Shown piece by piece: positions 35,494-37,343 of a stretch of DNA of 37,343 bases. Below the pieces are notes generated by a model that did no database searches, had not been told where the DNA came from, and saw nothing but the letters and a program-made list of their open reading frames with translations. Source of the stretch: Gammaproteobacteria bacterium (GTDB lineage: Bacteria; Pseudomonadota; Gammaproteobacteria; Xanthomonadales; Xanthomonadaceae); contig JANXRY010000003.1 of NCBI GenBank assembly GCA_025356635.1, forward strand, positions 1 to 37,343. Reading direction: 5' to 3'. The number at the start of each line of letters is the position of its first letter. The first letter of the stretch is position 1. A program made the translations under genes and the position numbers.

Positions 35494-35523
35494 TTGCCCC
35501 TGCGGGCCGTGACTGGCTATTCT
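35494..35523 (+). promoter_or_regulatory. Possible tpiA promoter
   Basis: TTGCCC (35494-35499) and TATTCT (35518-35523) are separated by 18 bp, giving RNA from about 35530 and a leader of about 30 bases with an AGGAG ribosome binding site before the ATG at 35561. The match is moderate. Confidence 0.35.
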
Positions 35524-35560
35524 GTCGGTTCGACGGGGCCTGCCCCATCAGGAGCATGCC

Positions 35561-36310
35561 ATGCGAGCGCGCATCGTAGCCGGAAACTGGAAATTGCACG
35601 GCGACCGCGCGATGGCGCGTGCGCTGCTGGATGAGATCGCCGCCGCGATGCCGGCCGGCGTTACCCTGGCAATCCTGCCGCCCTTGCCCTTCCTGTCGGA
35701 ATTGATCGAACGTTACGGGGCGAAAGGGCTCCAGTTCGGCGCCCAGGACATGGATGTGAACGAGCAGGGCGCCTATACCGGGGAAGTATCCGGGCGGATG
35801 CTCCATGACATCGGTTGCCGCTACGTCCTGGTCGGCCATTCGGAACGGCGTGAATACCATCAGGAAAGCAGCGAGCGCGTTGCCGAGAAGTTCGTCGCGG
35901 CGAAGAAAGCAGGACTGGTCCCGGTGCTCTGCGTAGGTGAAACCCTGCACCAGCGCGAGTCGGGCCAGACTGAATGGGCGATCGAACGCCAGCTCGAGCC
36001 AGTATTCGCCCTTGCCGGGGACCAGGCCTTTGAAGGCGCAGTCCTGGCCTATGAGCCGGTCTGGGCAATCGGCACCGGTCGTACCGCATCACCGGCCCAG
36101 GCCCAGGAAGTGCATGCCTTCCTGCGTGGCGAACTGCGGGCCCGGAATGCTAGAATTGCGGATTCGCTGCCGATTTTGTACGGCGGTAGCGTCAAGCCCG
36201 CCAATGCCGCTGAACTGTTTTCCCAGTCTGACGTGGACGGTGGCCTGATCGGGGGCGCCTCATTGGTGGCCCGTGATTTCCTCGCCATCGCGAAAGCGGC
36301 GGCCCGCTGA
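35561..36310 (+). CDS. tpiA: Triosephosphate isomerase
   Basis: A 249-residue TIM barrel. AGNWKLHG holds Asn9 and Lys11, LVGHSERREYH the catalytic His93, AYEPVWAIGTGRTA the catalytic Glu165 and loop 6, and ILYGGSVKPANA the phosphate site. The usual Met-Asn after the active-site Lys is Leu-His here, a mild variation. It interconverts dihydroxyacetone phosphate and glyceraldehyde 3-phosphate. An AGGAG ribosome binding site supports the ATG at 35561. secG begins 23 bp later. Confidence 0.98.
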   Translation: MRARIVAGNWKLHGDRAMARALLDEIAAAMPAGVTLAILPPLPFLSELIERYGAKGLQFGAQDMDVNEQGAYTGEVSGRMLHDIGCRYVLVGHSERREYHQESSERVAEKFVAAKKAGLVPVLCVGETLHQRESGQTEWAIERQLEPVFALAGDQAFEGAVLAYEPVWAIGTGRTASPAQAQEVHAFLRGELRARNARIADSLPILYGGSVKPANAAELFSQSDVDGGLIGGASLVARDFLAIAKAAAR

Positions 36311-36333
36311 ATCGAAACTGCTGGTCCATAGCC

Positions 36334-36765
36334 ATGATCCATACCTTGCTAAATGTTCTTTTTGTCCTGATCGCGATCACGATGATCGTGTTCATCCTGC
36401 TGCAACGCGGCGCAGGTGCACAGGCCGGTTCCGGTTTTGGTGCTGGCGCTTCCGGGACCGTGTTCGGTGCGCGTGGTTCGGCCAACTTCCTGACCAGCGC
36501 CACCAAGTGGTTGGCCGCGGCCTTCTTTTCGCTCACGTTGTTCATGGCTTGGCAGGCCAGCCACGAGGCGAAGAAGCCCGACGCCCAGGCGGCCGACCTC
36601 GGGATCATGTCCCAGTTGCCTGTGTCTACAACTCCCGCCGCCAGCAGACCCGCCTTGCCCGCCGCTGCTCCGTCAGCCGCACCCGCGGCGCCGGTCATTG
36701 CGCCGGCTCCGGCGTCGACTGCGCCAGCCACTCCCGCACCGGCCGGGGGCAACAAGGGCGGCTGA
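36334..36765 (+). CDS. secG: Protein translocase subunit SecG
   Basis: A 143-residue inner-membrane protein. Two helices (about 2-22 and 56-74) flank the conserved LLQRGAGAQAGSGFGAGASGTVFG segment, which belongs to SecG. The tail (about 85-143) is rich in Ala, Pro and Ser and low in complexity, making the protein longer than E. coli SecG (110 residues). SecG forms part of the SecYEG channel. The tpiA-secG-tRNA-Leu-nuoA order is common in gammaproteobacteria. Confidence 0.96.
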   Translation: MIHTLLNVLFVLIAITMIVFILLQRGAGAQAGSGFGAGASGTVFGARGSANFLTSATKWLAAAFFSLTLFMAWQASHEAKKPDAQAADLGIMSQLPVSTTPAASRPALPAAAPSAAPAAPVIAPAPASTAPATPAPAGGNKGG

Positions 36766-36770
36766 TCCGC

Positions 36771-36779
36771 TGCTACAAT
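36771..36779 (+). promoter_or_regulatory. Extended -10 promoter of tRNA-Leu
   Basis: TGCTACAAT (36771-36779) is an extended -10 element with TACAAT at 36774-36779, 31 bp before the tRNA 5' end. RNA would begin near 36786, leaving a leader of about 25 bases to be removed by RNase P. No -35 hexamer is seen at the right distance. Confidence 0.5.
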
Positions 36780-36810
36780 TTACCGGTTGATCCGGAAACG
36801 GAACGACGTT

Positions 36811-36895
36811 GCCCAGATGGCGGAATTGGTAGACGCACTACCTTGAGGTGGTAGCGACTTAGGTCGTGGGGGTTCGAGTCCCCCTTTGGGCACCA
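36811..36895 (+). tRNA. tRNA-Leu(GAG)
   Basis: An 85-base tRNA with the CCA end encoded. The acceptor stem pairs GCCCAGA with TTTGGGC (one G-T pair), the anticodon stem CTACC/GGTAG encloses TTGAGGT, giving anticodon GAG, which reads CUU and CUC. A type II variable arm (GCGACTTAGGTCGT, 36853-36866) follows, as expected for leucine tRNAs, then the T arm GGGGGTTCGAGTCCCCC. Confidence 0.97.
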
Positions 36896-36973
36896 ACTAT
36901 TGGAATTCGTGGCCATCGCTGTTACCAGCGACGGTGTTGGCGCCCAACGGTGCCGAAGGCAAGGGAGTCGCGC

Positions 36974-37342
36974 GTGCTGGGCGAATATGTGCCGATCCTG
37001 ATGTTCCTCGCGGTCGCGACGGCGGTCGGCGTGGTCCTGCTGATCGTGGGAACGCTTTTCGGCAGGCTGTTCAATCGCCTGCAATCGTCCGACGACAAGG
37101 TTGCTCCCTACGAATGCGGCTTCGAGGCCTTCGAAGACGCGCGCATGCAGTTTGACGTGCGCTACTACCTCATCGCCATTTTGTTCATCGCCTTCGATCT
37201 GGAAATCGCCTTCGTGTTTCCTTGGGCGGTTATTTTCCGCGGCCTCGGCATGACCGGCCTGGTCGAGATGGGCATCTTCCTCGGCCTGCTGGTGCTGGGC
37301 TACATCTACGTCTGGAAGAAGGGCGCGCTCGAATGGGAGTGA
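36974..37342 (+). CDS. nuoA: NADH-quinone oxidoreductase subunit A
   Basis: A 122-residue membrane subunit of respiratory complex I. Three helices (about 6-29, 60-82, 88-110) surround the conserved YECGFEAFEDARMQFDVRYYLIAILFIAFDLEIAF region that forms the quinone-site loop. The start is the GTG at 36974 with AAGGGAG upstream, giving VLGEYVPILMFLAVAT as in relatives; longer forms would overlap the tRNA. It is the first gene of the nuo operon, which continues beyond the window edge. The 78 bp between the tRNA and this gene hold no other gene. Confidence 0.95.
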   Translation: MLGEYVPILMFLAVATAVGVVLLIVGTLFGRLFNRLQSSDDKVAPYECGFEAFEDARMQFDVRYYLIAILFIAFDLEIAFVFPWAVIFRGLGMTGLVEMGIFLGLLVLGYIYVWKKGALEWE

Positions 37343-37343
37343 T

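Noticed and set aside
1-37343. CRISPR array, prophage, integrase or transposase
   Set aside because: No regularly spaced repeats and no phage or transposon protein motifs were found in the translated frames.

Overview
The window is a gene-dense, GC-rich chromosomal segment whose content points to a gammaproteobacterium of the Lysobacterales (Xanthomonadales). Supporting signs are the min locus with neighbouring acetyltransferase genes, an asd-fimV-truA-trpF-trpB-trpA-accD order, glmM and tpiA-secG-tRNA-Leu-nuoA blocks, PurT, a bacterial arginyltransferase, and short REP palindromes of the GTAGGAGCG type common in this order. The lineage is inferred from protein resemblance and synteny, not from a database search. 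No phage, insertion sequence, CRISPR array or rRNA was seen. Almost every base is coding and the longest gap is about 140 bp. About 17 of roughly 43 genes appear to start with GTG or TTG, many in 4-base GTGA, TTGA or ATGA overlaps that suggest translational coupling.

Layout. Bases 1-373 hold the 5' part of an FAD-dependent oxidoreductase (minus strand). Bases 483-3980 form a minus-strand division cluster: acetyltransferase, minC, minD, minE, a small HExxH protein and a second acetyltransferase. The minC linker contains three in-frame REP palindromes. Bases 4135-5942 are a LiaS/DesK-like two-component system. Bases 6081-12713 are a compact plus-strand operon: SRPBCC protein, GldA-like ABC ATPase, a fused permease-GldG protein, a DUF4340 lipoprotein, a DUF423 membrane protein and a 3-methyladenine DNA glycosylase.

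Bases 15884-12694 (minus) are a tight five-gene module: SPFH/band-7 membrane protein, ribbon-helix-helix regulator, CPBP intramembrane protease, PH-like membrane protein and M15 peptidase. Its promoter carries two GATATC sites exactly 11 bp apart. This is the best candidate in the window for a poorly described system. Bases 16028-21744 carry a secreted propeller-like protein, purT with a repeat-coded N-terminus, a small membrane protein, rluF, and a minus-strand SCO-psd-arginyltransferase operon.

Bases 21803-33962 are a long plus-strand run of core metabolism: prmB, aroC, asd, fimV, truA, trpF, trpB, trpA, accD, glmM and an isopenicillin-N-synthase-like oxygenase. It meets a convergent SDR plus DUF6445-like oxygenase pair at 33969-35451. 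The window ends with tpiA, secG, tRNA-Leu(GAG) and nuoA, the first gene of the respiratory complex I operon.

Three or four genes (the histidine kinase, SCO, SDR, perhaps the propeller protein) have a -10-like hexamer about 6 bases before the start codon and no ribosome binding site, suggesting leaderless mRNAs.
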